A DNA stretch of 64,000 nucleotides from Gammaproteobacteria bacterium (GCA_018401885.1 JAGYKB010000006.1:45584-109583); one strand, 5' to 3'. Positions 31,931 through 44,201 are shown, numbered from the stretch's first letter. Notes: generated from the sequence alone by a model not told the origin. Made by a program: numbers and translations.

Positions 31931-33013
31931 TTACGCGTAGACGACCGACTCGGCGGTTGCGTTCGCCTTCTGACGAATGGTGCCAACCTTAAAGGCGGCG
32001 ATGTTGCCCTCGTTGAGGAGAGTAAGCGCCTGATCAGCCTGGCTCTCCTCTACGCACAGAATCATGCCAATTCCACAATTAAATGTGCGGAGCATTTCGC
32101 TCTCGCTGATATTGCCCTCGGTCTGCAGCCAATCGAATATCGCGGGGCGTTGCCACGCATTCAGGTCGATTACGGCCTGTGCGTCGTCAGGAAGCACGCG
32201 AGGTATGTTTTCGGTAAATCCGCCGCCGGTGATATGGGCGAGCGCGTTTAACTCAATGCTTTGCGCGAGTGCAGCCAGAGTCTTTACGTAAATAGTCGTT
32301 GGCTCGAGCAAGGTTTCACCAAGGCTCGAATTTTCAAAGCGTGCGCTAAGATCTGCTTCGCTGCGCTCGATGATTTTGCGAATGAGCGAGTAGCCGTTGG
32401 AGTGAGGGCCAGAGGAAGCAAGGCCTATCAGCACATTTCCTACTTTGACTTTCGACGGATCGATAATCTTGGACTTCTCGACTACGCCGACGGCAAAGCC
32501 GGCGAGGTCATAGTCCTCACCCTCGTACATGCCCGGCATTTCCGCGGTTTCGCCGCCGATAAGTGCGCAGCCGGCAAGCTCGCAGCCTTTGCCGATACCT
32601 GTGACAACATCGGTCGCGGTAGCGATATTAAGACCACCGGTCGCATAGTAATCAAGGAAGAAAAGAGGCTCGGCTCCGCAGACGATGAGGTCATTGACGC
32701 ACATTGCGACGAGGTCAATTCCGATGGTGTCATGTTTGCCCATCTGCATCGCCAGCCGGAGCTTTGTGCCAACGCCGTCTGTGGCGGAGACTAGGACCGG
32801 TTGTGTATAACCTGCAGGTATTTCACACAGGGCGCCGAATCCACCGATCTGAGACATTACCTCTGGGCGATGAGTTCGTTTGGTTACCGCTTTGATATTT
32901 TCGACGAGCGCGTTGCCAGCATCGATATCGACTCCTGCATCTCGGTAACTGAGCGCGGTGCGTTCGGGCTTTGTTGCCGTGTTGCTGTTGCTGCCGTCTT
33001 TGGCGGTTGTCAT
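31931..33013 (-). CDS. purM: Phosphoribosylformylglycinamidine cyclo-ligase PurM
   Basis: AIR synthetase of purine biosynthesis. Signature regions: [58 protein letters not shown] and [13 protein letters not shown]. The 360-residue length includes an unconserved Asn/Thr-rich leader of about 18 residues. First gene of purM-purN. The 211-base gap to the divergent DUF2066 gene should hold both promoters. purM-DUF2066-hda order is conserved in pseudomonads. Confidence 0.96.
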   Translation of the reverse strand: MTTAKDGSNSNTATKPERTALSYRDAGVDIDAGNALVENIKAVTKRTHRPEVMSQIGGFGALCEIPAGYTQPVLVSATDGVGTKLRLAMQMGKHDTIGIDLVAMCVNDLIVCGAEPLFFLDYYATGGLNIATATDVVTGIGKGCELAGCALIGGETAEMPGMYEGEDYDLAGFAVGVVEKSKIIDPSKVKVGNVLIGLASSGPHSNGYSLIRKIIERSEADLSARFENSSLGETLLEPTTIYVKTLAALAQSIELNALAHITGGGFTENIPRVLPDDAQAVIDLNAWQRPAIFDWLQTEGNISESEMLRTFNCGIGMILCVEESQADQALTLLNEGNIAAFKVGTIRQKANATAESVVYA

Positions 33014-33224
33014 GCGTTTTCCTCGGTTAGTGGCGGCGAGTCCGTTTTTTACGTCTGTCGAACTTTGCTGATTTGCTGAGAGAGCGTGTTGACTCTGTTT
33101 TCGAATTTTAGCAAGAAGTGTTCACACAGTCAGTCTTAAATGCATGACATTGCTGTTATTGATCGGGATGGCTCTGGTGCTCTGAACTAGGTTAAGGCTC
33201 GTGATTGCAGTATGATTCTCTTGT

Positions 33225-34322
33225 ATGAATATCTTCTTCAACTTCGCGTCACTCTACAGGCTGCTAACGGGCTCTCTTGCTGCTGGTTTTTTCTCTGTTG
33301 TCTTGTTTTCTTCGACTGCGCAGGCGGTGCAGATCGAAGGTCTCTATAGCCATCAGACGGAAGTGTCGGGTGATGACGAATCAGAGCGCGCGCAGGCCTT
33401 TGCGACCGCGCTAGCCGCGGTAATCGTAAAGTTGACCGGTGGGGAGGACGCGCTGCGAGTATCTGGCGTTGAGCGCGCCATGTCCCGCGCACGCGATTTC
33501 GTTGAAGGTATTAGCTACACGAGCATTGGTGATGCTGCGTCCGGGCAAACACAGAGAATGATCAATGTAGATCTATCCCAGGCGCTAGTTGATTCATTAT
33601 TAAGTGATCTCGGTATTCCGATCTGGAATATCAACAGGCCGAGTATTTTGGTTTGGGTCGCCATTCAATCTCCTGAGGGCAGTCGGCGCTTGATGAACCC
33701 CGAGACCGATCAGTATATGGTCGAATCTCTTGTCGATTTCGCGGACTCACGCGGCCTCCCCTTGCTTTTTCCTGTGCTTGATTTTGAGGACCGAAGAAAC
33801 CTTACGATCGATAACCTCTGGGATCTCCGCAGCGAAGCGATCAATCAAGCTAGCGCTCGTTATGGCGCTGACGGCATCTTGGCTGGGCGTATTCACTTTA
33901 CTCCAACGGGGGAGCTCGTTGGGCTTTGGCAGTTCCAGTTTCAGAGTGAAGCGCAGATTTTTGATGGGCTAGATTCGGATTTGAAGGCCTATCTTGAAGC
34001 GCCGCTTAAGAAGGTGACAGATCAGTTATCAGACTATTTTGCGCTGCCTTCGGTCAGCAGCTTCGAGCGGAGTATCACTCTGCGAGTCGATGGCATTCGC
34101 ACTCTTGCCGATTATGCAGCGCTACTAGCTTATGTCAGCCAGTTAGGCATTGTTCCCGAGTCCTCACTTGCATCACTCGATGCCGAACGAGTGGAGCTCA
34201 ACCTCGCCGTGTTAGGCGATGCCATTCGGCTTCGTGAGTTAATAGCACTAGATAGAGATCTTTTACCAATCGATTCAACTCGAAGCGAAACTGAACTGCT
34301 TCACTACCGATGGACCCGATAG
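33225..34322 (+). CDS. DUF2066 exported protein
   Basis: Secreted protein of unknown function. A signal peptide (about residues 1-35, ending FSSTAQA) precedes the DUF2066 region: VSGDDESERAQAFATALAAVIVKLTGG, then WVAIQSPEGSRRLMNPE and ARYGADGILAGRI. The position next to purM and hda is the conserved one for this family. Its last codons overlap the first possible start of hda. No lipobox is visible. Confidence 0.88.
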   Translation: MNIFFNFASLYRLLTGSLAAGFFSVVLFSSTAQAVQIEGLYSHQTEVSGDDESERAQAFATALAAVIVKLTGGEDALRVSGVERAMSRARDFVEGISYTSIGDAASGQTQRMINVDLSQALVDSLLSDLGIPIWNINRPSILVWVAIQSPEGSRRLMNPETDQYMVESLVDFADSRGLPLLFPVLDFEDRRNLTIDNLWDLRSEAINQASARYGADGILAGRIHFTPTGELVGLWQFQFQSEAQIFDGLDSDLKAYLEAPLKKVTDQLSDYFALPSVSSFERSITLRVDGIRTLADYAALLAYVSQLGIVPESSLASLDAERVELNLAVLGDAIRLRELIALDRDLLPIDSTRSETELLHYRWTR

Positions 34323-34324
34323 GT

Positions 34325-35062
34325 ATGAGTGATTCTAAAGATGTGTCTCGTCAGGCTAGCGGGCCTTACGACCAACTCGCGCTCGGGCTGGCGTTGGATG
34401 ACTCTGCTGTATTTGAGAATTTTTTTACCTGCGAAGGTAATGCGCTAGCGCTCGCGAAGCTTAGAGATCTAGGAACTAGCAGCGAGGAGGGGGATTTCAT
34501 CTTCCTGTGGGGAGAGGGCTCTCCTGGGTTGACTCATTTGCTGCAGGCGGCGTGCCATCATGGGGCACGATGGGGACTGTCCGCGTTCTACTTGTCACTG
34601 AAAGAGCGCGATCATTTGGCACCTGATATTATTGAGGGGCTTGAGAGCGTCGATATTATCTGCCTCGATGATGTTGATGCAGTTGCTGGGCTCGCCGATT
34701 GGGAAGCTTCATTATTCACACTCTTCAATAAAATAAGGGACGCGCGTCGGACCCTTATTTTATCCTCGCGACTGACGCCAGCGAATCTGCCGATTGCTCT
34801 ACCAGATTTGAAATCGCGCCTACAATCCGGGCTCACTCTTCAAGTGCATGAATTAGACGACATGCAGAAACGCGAAGCACTGATTATGCGCGCTGGTTTG
34901 AGGGGAATCGACATGAGTACGGGTGTTGCGGATTATGTGCTGTCGCGGGCTGAACGCGGACTTCCTGCGCTGCTTAACGTGCTTGATCGCCTCGACGAGA
35001 GTACTATTAAGCAGAAACGACTACTGACTATTCCTTTAGTCAAAGCTACGCTCGGCTGGTAG
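34325..35062 (+). CDS. hda: DnaA regulatory inactivator Hda
   Basis: AAA+ protein that with the sliding clamp promotes DnaA-ATP hydrolysis, preventing re-initiation. The N-terminal clamp-binding motif is QLALGL, followed by the DnaA-like FENFFTCEGNALALAKLRDL and the loose P-loop LWGEGSPGLTHLLQAACH typical of Hda. VDIICLDDVDAVAG is the Walker B region. The ATG at 34325 gives 245 residues; ATG at 34310 overlaps DUF2066 and is possible. Neither has a clear ribosome site. Confidence 0.93.
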   Translation: MSDSKDVSRQASGPYDQLALGLALDDSAVFENFFTCEGNALALAKLRDLGTSSEEGDFIFLWGEGSPGLTHLLQAACHHGARWGLSAFYLSLKERDHLAPDIIEGLESVDIICLDDVDAVAGLADWEASLFTLFNKIRDARRTLILSSRLTPANLPIALPDLKSRLQSGLTLQVHELDDMQKREALIMRAGLRGIDMSTGVADYVLSRAERGLPALLNVLDRLDESTIKQKRLLTIPLVKATLGW

Positions 35063-35097
35063 TTAGAGCGAAATTCGCTGCAACGTCGCGCGCTTTT

Positions 35098-35133
35098 CGT
35101 TGCAACTCTCGTTGCAACTCTCGTTGCAACACC
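35098..35133. repeat. Three tandem 12-bp units with palindromic core GTTGCAAC
   Basis: CGTTGCAACTCT occurs twice and then CGTTGCAACACC, back to back. The 8-base core GTTGCAAC is its own reverse complement, so there are three symmetric sites at 12-bp spacing in the convergent gap between hda and DUF2069. A looser fourth copy (CGTTACAAC) follows at about 35137. No gene overlaps it. Confidence 0.7.
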
Positions 35134-35164
35134 CATCGTTACAACACTGATCGGTATAGCACCC

Positions 35165-35545
35165 CTACAGCGGTGTTTTGAAATGTTCCCGATAACTTCG
35201 AATAAACAACACTAACGTGACGAACAAACCCACGCAAAGGCTTACCTCGATCAGGCCCTGGACGAGCTGCTCTGCTCTGAATGCAACGAGAACGCCATGG
35301 ATAAAGTAGAGGAGCACGACGAAACTCATCCAGCCGTATGTCCGTGCGCGAGTAGTCTGCAAGCCGCGCGCGAAGAGCAGAAGCGGAAATACCTGAATTA
35401 AGCTAATGACGGTACTCCCCAGGCTCACCTCGCCGAGCATTAGCGGTGTGCTGATGATAAAGAACGCGATAAGGCTGTAGTAAAAAGCCAGGACGGCGAG
35501 GCGATTAAGCGCGACGCTGCGTGGGAGTTCCGTTACAGGATTCAT
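35165..35545 (-). CDS. DUF2069 membrane protein
   Basis: A 126-residue inner-membrane protein with four hydrophobic segments and short loops: LAVLAFYYSLIAFFIIS, STVISLIQVFPLLLFARGLQ, YGWMSFVVLLYFIHGVLVAF and LIEVSLCVGLFVTLVLFI. It matches DUF2069, which usually lies between wrbA and hda, exactly as here. Function unknown. It starts with ATG 1 base after the wrbA stop. Confidence 0.87.
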   Translation of the reverse strand: MNPVTELPRSVALNRLAVLAFYYSLIAFFIISTPLMLGEVSLGSTVISLIQVFPLLLFARGLQTTRARTYGWMSFVVLLYFIHGVLVAFRAEQLVQGLIEVSLCVGLFVTLVLFIRSYREHFKTPL

Positions 35546-35546
35546 G

Positions 35547-37903
<2,357 letters not shown>

Positions 37904-37956
37904 TGAAGGGTGTTCCTCGTAAATTTTGGGATGATTCTGAAAGAGGATCATAAAGT

Positions 37957-37984
37957 AAAAAGGCAGCCCATGGGCTGCCTTTTT
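37957..37984. terminator. 28-bp perfect palindromic terminator between hup and proS
   Basis: AAAAAGGCAGCCCA is followed directly by its exact complement TGGGCTGCCTTTTT. This GC-rich stem flanked by A and T runs works on either strand. On the reverse strand it would end the HU transcript before proS, so proS needs its own promoter in 37904-37956. Confidence 0.9.
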
Positions 37985-38045
37985 GCGATTGACTCGCCAT
38001 CACTGCGCCGATGAGGTTACACGGGCGACGGCGGTACGCGAATCA

Positions 38046-38435
38046 CTAGACCGCGAAGTCTTTGAGCTTCTTCAGAGGAAGCACTTTAACGCGAGTTGTC
38101 GCGGGCTTCTTGGGGATATCCATTAGTTCGCCAGGCTTGAAGGGGTTGGGAACATTCTTGCGCGCAGGGCGAGCAGGGCGAACCACAGATTTGATTTTCA
38201 GAAGGCCTGGGAGAGTGAACTCGCCGACTGCGCGCTTCTTAACATGACGCTCGATCAGGACTGTCAATTCTTCGATTACAGCAGCAACATCTTTCTTGCT
38301 TAGTTCTGTATTGCTTGCAATTTCATTGAGTATTTCAGTCTTTGTGTATTTCTTCTGGATTGCTGGAGCCTTGCGTGCAACAGGCGCCGTTTTTGCTTTT
38401 GCAGCAGCTTTTTTAGGAGATTTCTTAACAGCCAT
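38046..38435 (-). CDS. HU-family DNA-binding protein with basic N-terminal tail
   Basis: Residues about 33-129 form an HU/IHF fold: TKTEILNEIASNTELSKKD, then VIEELTVLIERHV, the beta arm VVRPARPARKNVPNPFKPGELM and the closing KVLPLKKLKDF. Before it lies a Lys/Ala/Pro tail of about 30 residues (AVKKSPKKAAAKAKTAPVARKA) like a histone H1 tail. The ATG at 38435 has AGAGAG upstream; a GTG two codons earlier is less likely. It is probably an abundant nucleoid protein, different from the 90-residue housekeeping HU. Confidence 0.85.
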   Translation of the reverse strand: MAVKKSPKKAAAKAKTAPVARKAPAIQKKYTKTEILNEIASNTELSKKDVAAVIEELTVLIERHVKKRAVGEFTLPGLLKIKSVVRPARPARKNVPNPFKPGELMDIPKKPATTRVKVLPLKKLKDFAV

Positions 38436-38852
38436 GCCCACTCTCTTCTGTATAGTCAGTTAATAGAGGTTGTTTTGTCTCTTGAGTAATTGCTTTTGAA
38501 TACTAGTAACAACACTCAACGCGCTCTTTATAAAACATTCAACTTATGCCCGCAAGCGTTTGCACCCCTATTTTTCGGTATAAGTTGACCGATAGGGGGA
38601 GTTTCTTCATTGGTGCAAGTCACTGCGCAGCAATCGAGTAATTCGGTAACCCTCTATTGTCAGTTACCTTCGGTTGTCTGAGACCACGGTAATCAAGTTG
38701 AATTGGCTAAAAGGATTGTTGAACGAGGCGAATCGAGGGTGATCCTAAATTCCGAACTAGGTTATAATTAGGGGTTAATCGCCAGAAGCTTTAAGTGCTT
38801 TACACGGCTGCGGCGAGCCATTCGGGTTTTAGAGTAAGCAGGAATTATTTAA
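38436..38852. other. 417-base non-coding gap between divergent HU and FmdB genes
   Basis: No gene seen. It holds a hairpin at 38565-38598 (separate entry) and a perfect TATAAT at 38763-38768 that may be the -10 of the fmdB-aspS promoter; no good -35 is 17 bases upstream. The HU promoter should lie in the left part. Confidence 0.5.
38565..38598. repeat. Stable hairpin in the HU-fmdB gap
   Basis: CCCCTAT (38565-38571) pairs with ATAGGGG (38592-38598), and CGGT with ACCG inside, separated by a one-sided TTTT bulge. Eleven pairs in all, no U-run on either side. Could be part of an RNA leader of the HU gene or a protein site. Confidence 0.5.
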
Positions 38853-39137
38853 ATGCCTATTTATGAATATCGCTGCGAAAGCTGTGAACAGACGTTAGAG
38901 GCACTCCAGCGAATGAGCGATGAGCCTCTTAAGCAATGTCCATCGTGCGGCAAGGAGACCCTCAGTAAAATGGTTTCCGCTGCGAGTTTTAGGTTGAAAG
39001 GCGGGGGATGGTACGAAACCGACTTTAAAACCGGCAAGAAGAAGCAACTCGCGGACTCTAGTTCTAGTTCTAGTTCTAGTTCTGGATCAGGCACAGAGAC
39101 AGGGTCAACGACTTCGACGCCGAAGGCCGCCAGCTAA
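38853..39137 (+). CDS. FmdB-family zinc ribbon protein
   Basis: A 94-residue protein starting MPIYEYRCESCEQTLEALQRMSDEP with two CxxC knuckles (CESC, CPSC), the FmdB/CxxC_CXXC_SSSS family that commonly precedes aspS. It ends with nine serines in a row encoded by four TCTAGT hexamers plus TCT (39057-39083), then a Ser/Gly/Thr tail. Function unknown. It is 109 bases upstream of aspS and likely co-transcribed. Confidence 0.9.
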   Translation: MPIYEYRCESCEQTLEALQRMSDEPLKQCPSCGKETLSKMVSAASFRLKGGGWYETDFKTGKKKQLADSSSSSSSSSGSGTETGSTTSTPKAAS

Positions 39138-39246
39138 GTTGCAGGCGGTTAGGGCGACAATGGGCGTCTAGACAGTTAAACAAGCATTATGCCAGTGGTC
39201 TTCGAGGGCCCTTGGCGACACAACAAGACTAATTCAGGGAAAAGTT

Positions 39247-41028
39247 ATGCGCAGCAACTATTGCGGTGAGCTAAACGAAACATTCGTAGGACAACAGGTA
39301 GAACTCTGCGGTTGGGTTCACCGTCGTCGCGATCACGGTGGCGTAATCTTCCTTGACGTGCGTGATCGCGAAGGCTTGGCACAGGTAGTCTTCGATCCTG
39401 ACACCGTTGAGGCCTTTGCTCTCGCGGAAACGGTCAGAAACGAATTTGTTGTTAAAGTAACAGGTCTTGTTCGCCCGCGCCCAGAGGGTACTTCGAACAG
39501 TGGACTCGGGACAGGCGCAATCGAGGTCTTGGGAAAGCAGTTAGAAATACTCAATGCTGCTGCCACGCCTCCCTTTCAACTCGATGAGCATGCCGCCGTG
39601 GGTGAGGATATCCGTCTGCGTTATCGCTATGTAGACCTGCGGCGCCCTGAGATGACCGAGCGTCTCCGCTTCCGATCCAAGGTGACGAACACTGTTCGCA
39701 ATTTCTTCGACGATAATGGCTTTATAGACGTTGAAACACCTCTTTTGACTAAAGCAACGCCAGAAGGCGCGCGAGACTATCTTGTTCCAAGCCGAACGCA
39801 CCCAAGTCGTTTTTTTGCGTTGCCTCAGTCGCCTCAGCTATTTAAACAGATTCTTATGGCAGCGGGCATGGATCGCTATTATCAGATTGCTAAATGTTTC
39901 CGAGACGAAGACCTGCGCGCCGACCGCCAGCCAGAATTCACTCAGATTGATGTCGAGACCTCTTTCATGGACGAAGAGCAAATAATGTCGACGATGGAGG
40001 GTATGATAAGCGGCGTGTTCAAGAAGCATCTCGGTGTCGAGCTTGGTGAATTTCCGCGCATGCCGTTCTCCGAGGCGATGAATCGCTATGGCTCTGACAA
40101 GCCGGATCTGCGCATTGATCTCGAACTTGTCGATATCGCAGAACTCATGAAAGACGTTGATTTTAAGGTTTTCAGCGGACCGGCGAACGATGCAGACAGC
40201 CGCGTAGTTGCGCTTAGAGTGCCAGGTGGCGTTGAAATTAGCCGAAAGTCGATTGATGAATACACTAAATTTGTTTCTATTTACGGCGCGAGGGGGCTCG
40301 CGTGGGTGAAGGTCAACGACCGCGTTGCTGGGCTCGAAGGGTTGCAGTCGCCCATTCTGAAGTTCATGCCTGACGCGGTTGTTGAGGCTCTGTTGCAAAA
40401 ACTAGGCGCCGAGACGGGAGATATTATTTTCTTCGGTGCTGATAAGGCGAAAGTGGTCAATGAGGCGATCGGCGCACTGCGGATTAAAGTAGCCGAGGAT
40501 TTGGGTCTAGTAAAAGACTGCTGGGCGCCACTTTGGGTTATCGATTTTCCTATGTTCGAAACGAATAGCGAAGGAAACCTCACGTCGCTTCATCACCCGT
40601 TCACTGCTCCAGCCTGTTCCGTTGAAGAGTTGAAGAATTCACCAGCGACTGCGCTCTCCCGCGCCTATGACATGGTGCTCAACGGCACTGAATTGGGCGG
40701 TGGCTCAATACGTATTAATAAGCCGGAGATGCAGCAATCCGTCTTCGAGGTCTTGGGTATTGCAGAAGAGGAAGCTCAGGAAAAGTTCGGGTTCCTGCTT
40801 GACGCGCTCAGCTATGGGTGTCCTCCCCATGGCGGAATCGCGTTTGGCCTTGATCGTCTGATCATGCTGATGACAGGGGCTACTTCGATTCGCGACGTCA
40901 TTGCTTTCCCTAAGACCCAGTCTGCGGCGTGTCCGCTGACCGAAGCGCCAGGTGAGGTGTCTACTAAGCAGCTGCGAGAGCTCAATATTCGCCTGCGCGA
41001 GCAGCCTAAGCCTGAGGCCGTTGCGTAG
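39247..41028 (+). CDS. aspS: Aspartyl-tRNA synthetase AspS
   Basis: Charges tRNA-Asp (and in non-discriminating forms tRNA-Asn). The N-terminal OB fold ([23 protein letters not shown]) precedes the class II core: motif 2 [18 protein letters not shown], the bacterial GAD insertion, and motif 3 [13 protein letters not shown]. The 593 residues match the bacterial form. gatCAB is not in the window, so discrimination cannot be judged. The order fmdB-aspS-yebC-ruvCAB is standard. Confidence 0.98.
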   Translation: MRSNYCGELNETFVGQQVELCGWVHRRRDHGGVIFLDVRDREGLAQVVFDPDTVEAFALAETVRNEFVVKVTGLVRPRPEGTSNSGLGTGAIEVLGKQLEILNAAATPPFQLDEHAAVGEDIRLRYRYVDLRRPEMTERLRFRSKVTNTVRNFFDDNGFIDVETPLLTKATPEGARDYLVPSRTHPSRFFALPQSPQLFKQILMAAGMDRYYQIAKCFRDEDLRADRQPEFTQIDVETSFMDEEQIMSTMEGMISGVFKKHLGVELGEFPRMPFSEAMNRYGSDKPDLRIDLELVDIAELMKDVDFKVFSGPANDADSRVVALRVPGGVEISRKSIDEYTKFVSIYGARGLAWVKVNDRVAGLEGLQSPILKFMPDAVVEALLQKLGAETGDIIFFGADKAKVVNEAIGALRIKVAEDLGLVKDCWAPLWVIDFPMFETNSEGNLTSLHHPFTAPACSVEELKNSPATALSRAYDMVLNGTELGGGSIRINKPEMQQSVFEVLGIAEEEAQEKFGFLLDALSYGCPPHGGIAFGLDRLIMLMTGATSIRDVIAFPKTQSAACPLTEAPGEVSTKQLRELNIRLREQPKPEAVA

Positions 41029-41139
41029 CAAATTGTTGAGTGTGCGGAGATCTGATTGCTGAACGCATGTATTGATTAGGGTAACAATGAAGGGTGCCTG
41101 CGCGGCGACCCCTGAGGATATGATACACGGGAGTGAAGA

Positions 41140-41883
41140 ATGGCGGGTCATAGTAAATGGGCGAACATCAAGCATCGTAAGGCTGGACAGGACGCCAAGC
41201 GAGGCAAGATATTTACCAAGATAATCCGTGAGCTCACGGTTGCGGCGAAATCGGGTGGAGGCAACGTCGCCGACAATCCACGTCTTCGCGCAATCATGGA
41301 TAAAGCGCTTTCGGCAAACATGACCCGTGACACCATCGATCGTGCGATCGCTCGAGGAGCGGGCACAGCCGAAAACGAAAACCTCGAAGAGTTAGACTAT
41401 GAAGGCTACGGCCCGGGTGGGGTAGCTATCTTGGTCGAAACGCTGACGGACAACAAAAACCGCACTGTTGCCGAGGTGCGGCACTGTTTTAGTAAATACG
41501 GTGGTAGCCTTGGAACGAATGGATCAGTCGCGTATCTATTCGAGCGAACGGGAATCATTAGCTTCCCAGCGGGCGCTGATGAAGAGCAGATCATGGAGGT
41601 TGCGTTGGAAGCCGGCGCTCATGACATTACAACGAATGAAGATTCAAGCGTCGATGTTTTAACGTCACTTGAGTCCTTTGGTGCAGTGCAGGATGCGCTT
41701 AAAATGGCGGGTCTCGAATGGGCCGTTGCCGAAATGACGATGCTGGCATCGACTCAGGCAGAGCTCGATCTTTCTGGTGCTGAATCATTGCTAAAGCTAA
41801 TCGACCATATGGAAGACCTCGATGATGTTCAGAATGTCTACCATAACGGCAATATTTCGGATGAAATCGCCGCACAGCTCTGA
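41140..41883 (+). CDS. yebC: YebC/PmpR-family protein
   Basis: [28 protein letters not shown] is the invariant start of the family. Members are described as transcription regulators (PmpR) or, more recently, as factors easing ribosome stalling on proline runs; which applies here is not visible. The 247 residues are standard. GGAG lies 6 bases before the ATG. It sits between aspS and ruvC as in most gammaproteobacteria. Confidence 0.95.
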   Translation: MAGHSKWANIKHRKAGQDAKRGKIFTKIIRELTVAAKSGGGNVADNPRLRAIMDKALSANMTRDTIDRAIARGAGTAENENLEELDYEGYGPGGVAILVETLTDNKNRTVAEVRHCFSKYGGSLGTNGSVAYLFERTGIISFPAGADEEQIMEVALEAGAHDITTNEDSSVDVLTSLESFGAVQDALKMAGLEWAVAEMTMLASTQAELDLSGAESLLKLIDHMEDLDDVQNVYHNGNISDEIAAQL

Positions 41884-41945
41884 GCGGCGACACCGGTGCT
41901 TAGCCGTTTTCAATAGCCCCAATTTATAACCACGGTAGCGAGACG

Positions 41946-42464
41946 ATGGCGATTTTTTTGGGAATTGACCCCGGCTCAAGAGTCACCGGCTACGGTCTCG
42001 TAAATGCGGTCGGCAATCGACTCGAATTTGTGGGCTGCGGACGCATAAAAACTTCTTCCGACTCTCAACCTGAGAGACTTAAAACTATTTTTGACGGTAT
42101 CTGCACTGTGATCGAGGAATTTTCCCCTCAGTATGCGGCTGTCGAAGAGGTCTTCATGGGCAAAAACGCTGCCTCGGCACTCAAACTTGGACAGGCGCGA
42201 GGAAGTGCGATGGTGGGATGCTTGCATCACGATCTCGAGGTAAGCGAATATTCTGCAAGAATGGTAAAGCTTGCCGTCGTTGGCTCGGGTTCAGCAACCA
42301 AAGCGCAGGTTCAACATATGGTGAAGGCGATACTCAGGATCGATGATACACTCGCCGAAGACGCGAGCGATGGACTCGCCATCGCGATTTGCCATGCGAA
42401 TACCCATGCGAGTTTAATAAAAATGTCGGGAGCCAACCGCTTCAGCAGGAAACGCTTTAAGTGA
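41946..42464 (+). CDS. ruvC: Holliday junction endonuclease RuvC
   Basis: Resolves Holliday junctions. The four acidic catalytic positions are visible: FLGIDPGSRVTGYG (Asp near residue 7), AVEEVFMGKN (Glu near 66) and EDASDGLAIAICH (two Asp near 140). Length 172 is standard. Its stop overlaps the ruvA GTG start (GTGA). Confidence 0.97.
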   Translation: MAIFLGIDPGSRVTGYGLVNAVGNRLEFVGCGRIKTSSDSQPERLKTIFDGICTVIEEFSPQYAAVEEVFMGKNAASALKLGQARGSAMVGCLHHDLEVSEYSARMVKLAVVGSGSATKAQVQHMVKAILRIDDTLAEDASDGLAIAICHANTHASLIKMSGANRFSRKRFK

Positions 42465-43075
42465 TAGGACGCATTCGTGGGATCCTTATAGAAAAAGAAC
42501 CGGCCGATATTCAGGTGGAGGTTGGGGGTATTGCCTATGAGGTTCAGGTGCCCATGAGCACACTTTTCAAGCTGCCTGAAATTGGTGAAGTGGTAACGTT
42601 GCACACGCACTTTGTGGTGCGTGAAGATGCACAGCAGCTTTTCGGCTTCATCGGGGTCAAAGATAAAGCGTTGTTCAGGACGTTGATCAAAGTCAACGGC
42701 GTAGGCCCAAAGATGGCACTTGGCATTCTTTCCAGCATCGATTCCGACGCTCTTGTCGGTTTGGTGTTGAATAATGACATTGCCGCGCTTGTTGCGATGC
42801 CCGGTATCGGCAAAAAAACAGCTGAAAGATTGGTTATCGAACTGCGTGACAAGATCAAGGACTGGGAGGTCGCAGGCGACTCGCATGCTAATGCAGGGGC
42901 TAAGGCAAGCTCGCCCAATGCGGCCTCGGCAGCGCGCGAGGCAGAAACTGCGCTCGTCAGCCTCGGTTACAAACTCCCCCAAGCGGCTAGGGCAATTGCA
43001 TCGGTTCAGAAGGACAGGCCTGAGCTTGCGAGTAGCGAAGAGCTCATTCGCTTCGCATTGAAAAGTATGGCGTAA
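42461..43075 (+). CDS. ruvA: Holliday junction branch-migration subunit RuvA
   Basis: Tetramer that holds the four-way junction and loads RuvB. N-terminal OB fold (IGRIRGILIEKEPADIQVEVGGIAYEV), paired helix-hairpin-helix motifs (LIKVNGVGPKMALGIL and LVAMPGIGKKTAERLVIEL) and a C-terminal RuvB-binding domain (ALVSLGYKLPQAARAI). GTG start coupled to ruvC. A 277-codon frame on the reverse strand here is a shadow. Confidence 0.97.
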   Translation: MIGRIRGILIEKEPADIQVEVGGIAYEVQVPMSTLFKLPEIGEVVTLHTHFVVREDAQQLFGFIGVKDKALFRTLIKVNGVGPKMALGILSSIDSDALVGLVLNNDIAALVAMPGIGKKTAERLVIELRDKIKDWEVAGDSHANAGAKASSPNAASAAREAETALVSLGYKLPQAARAIASVQKDRPELASSEELIRFALKSMA

Positions 43076-43103
43076 ATAAGAGAATCTTTGGGACTCAGGT
43101 GCA

Positions 43104-44150
43104 ATGATAGAAGATCGTTTAATCTCTGCGGACAGTTCTCGCACCGAAGAGTCGCATGACCGCGCAATCCGCCCGCTCTCGCTGCAGGACTATGTTGGCC
43201 AGAGCGAGGTCAAACACCAGATGGAGATTTTCATTCATGCCGCGCGCGGTCGCGGCGAGCCTCTGGATCACACGCTTGTCTTTGGCCCGCCGGGCTTAGG
43301 AAAAACCACGCTCGCAAACATCATCGCCAATGAGCTCAACGCCAATATCAAGGCGACTTCGGGACCGGTGCTTGAGAAAGCGGGCGATTTGGCAGCAATG
43401 CTTACTAATCTTGAGGCCGGAGACGTGCTGTTTATCGACGAAATCCATCGAATGAGCCCAGCGATAGAGGAAATTCTCTACCCAGCGATGGAAGATTATC
43501 AACTCGACATCATGATTGGCGAGGGGCCTGCTGCGCGTTCGATTAAGCTTGAGCTACCGCCATTTACCCTTGTCGGCGCGACAACGCGGGCAGGGTTGCT
43601 GACTTCGCCGCTGCGCGATCGTTTCGGCATTATCCAGCGGCTCGAATTTTATTCACTTGAAGAGCTCACCACCATTGTTACTCGCTCTTCGAAAATACTC
43701 GGCACTCAGATTGATCAATCAGGCGCATCTGAGATCGCGCGCCGTTCACGGGGCACGCCGAGAATCGCGAATCGGCTGCTTCGACGTGTGCGAGACTACT
43801 CTCAAGTCAAGTCCGATGGGGCGATTGGCGCCGACGAAGCGGCTGCCGCGCTCGATATGCTCAGTATCGATAATAATGGCTTCGATCATATGGATCGTAG
43901 GCTAATCATGACCATGATCGAAAAGTTCGATGGCGGGCCGGTTGGGGTTGACAGTCTGGCCGCAGCAATCAGCGAGGAACGCGACACGATCGAAGATGTC
44001 CTCGAGCCCTATCTAATTCAGCAGGGATTTATTATGCGAACGCCTCGGGGCCGCGTAGTTACTCAGCATGGCTATCGTCATTTTGGTTTAAAACCCGTGA
44101 AAGAGCATGCAGACTTGTTTGACGATCCGGAGTCGACTAAGACGCCGTAG
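43104..44150 (+). CDS. ruvB: Holliday junction helicase motor RuvB
   Basis: AAA+ hexamer that drives branch migration. [21 protein letters not shown] is the conserved start; Walker A is GPPGLGKTT, Walker [12 protein letters not shown], and the sensor region [18 protein letters not shown]. The C-terminal winged helix ends in [17 protein letters not shown]. The 348 residues are standard. The next gene in relatives is ybgC, which is missing here. Confidence 0.98.
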   Translation: MIEDRLISADSSRTEESHDRAIRPLSLQDYVGQSEVKHQMEIFIHAARGRGEPLDHTLVFGPPGLGKTTLANIIANELNANIKATSGPVLEKAGDLAAMLTNLEAGDVLFIDEIHRMSPAIEEILYPAMEDYQLDIMIGEGPAARSIKLELPPFTLVGATTRAGLLTSPLRDRFGIIQRLEFYSLEELTTIVTRSSKILGTQIDQSGASEIARRSRGTPRIANRLLRRVRDYSQVKSDGAIGADEAAAALDMLSIDNNGFDHMDRRLIMTMIEKFDGGPVGVDSLAAAISEERDTIEDVLEPYLIQQGFIMRTPRGRVVTQHGYRHFGLKPVKEHADLFDDPESTKTP

Positions 44151-44164
44151 ACTTCTGGTTGCCT

Positions 44165-44201
44165 CAGTCTAGCCCGAGTGTTGCATGCCATTGCTAGACT
44201 G
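44165..44201. repeat. 9-bp inverted repeat after ruvB
   Basis: CAGTCTAGC (44165-44173) and GCTAGACTG (44193-44201) are perfect complements around 19 bases that contain GCATGC. No U-run follows. It begins 14 bases after the ruvB stop. The rest of the 283-base gap to tolQ (to 44433) shows no gene. Confidence 0.55.

Noticed and set aside
35098..35133. CRISPR-like array
   Set aside because: Units are directly adjacent with no spacers, only 12 bp long and with no cas genes; a simple tandem repeat.
39838..40398. 186-codon reverse frame inside aspS
   Set aside because: Antisense to the AspS catalytic core, no family features.
42311..43144. 277-codon reverse frame across ruvC-ruvA-ruvB
   Set aside because: It is antisense to three intact conserved genes, low in complexity and matches no family; a codon-bias shadow.
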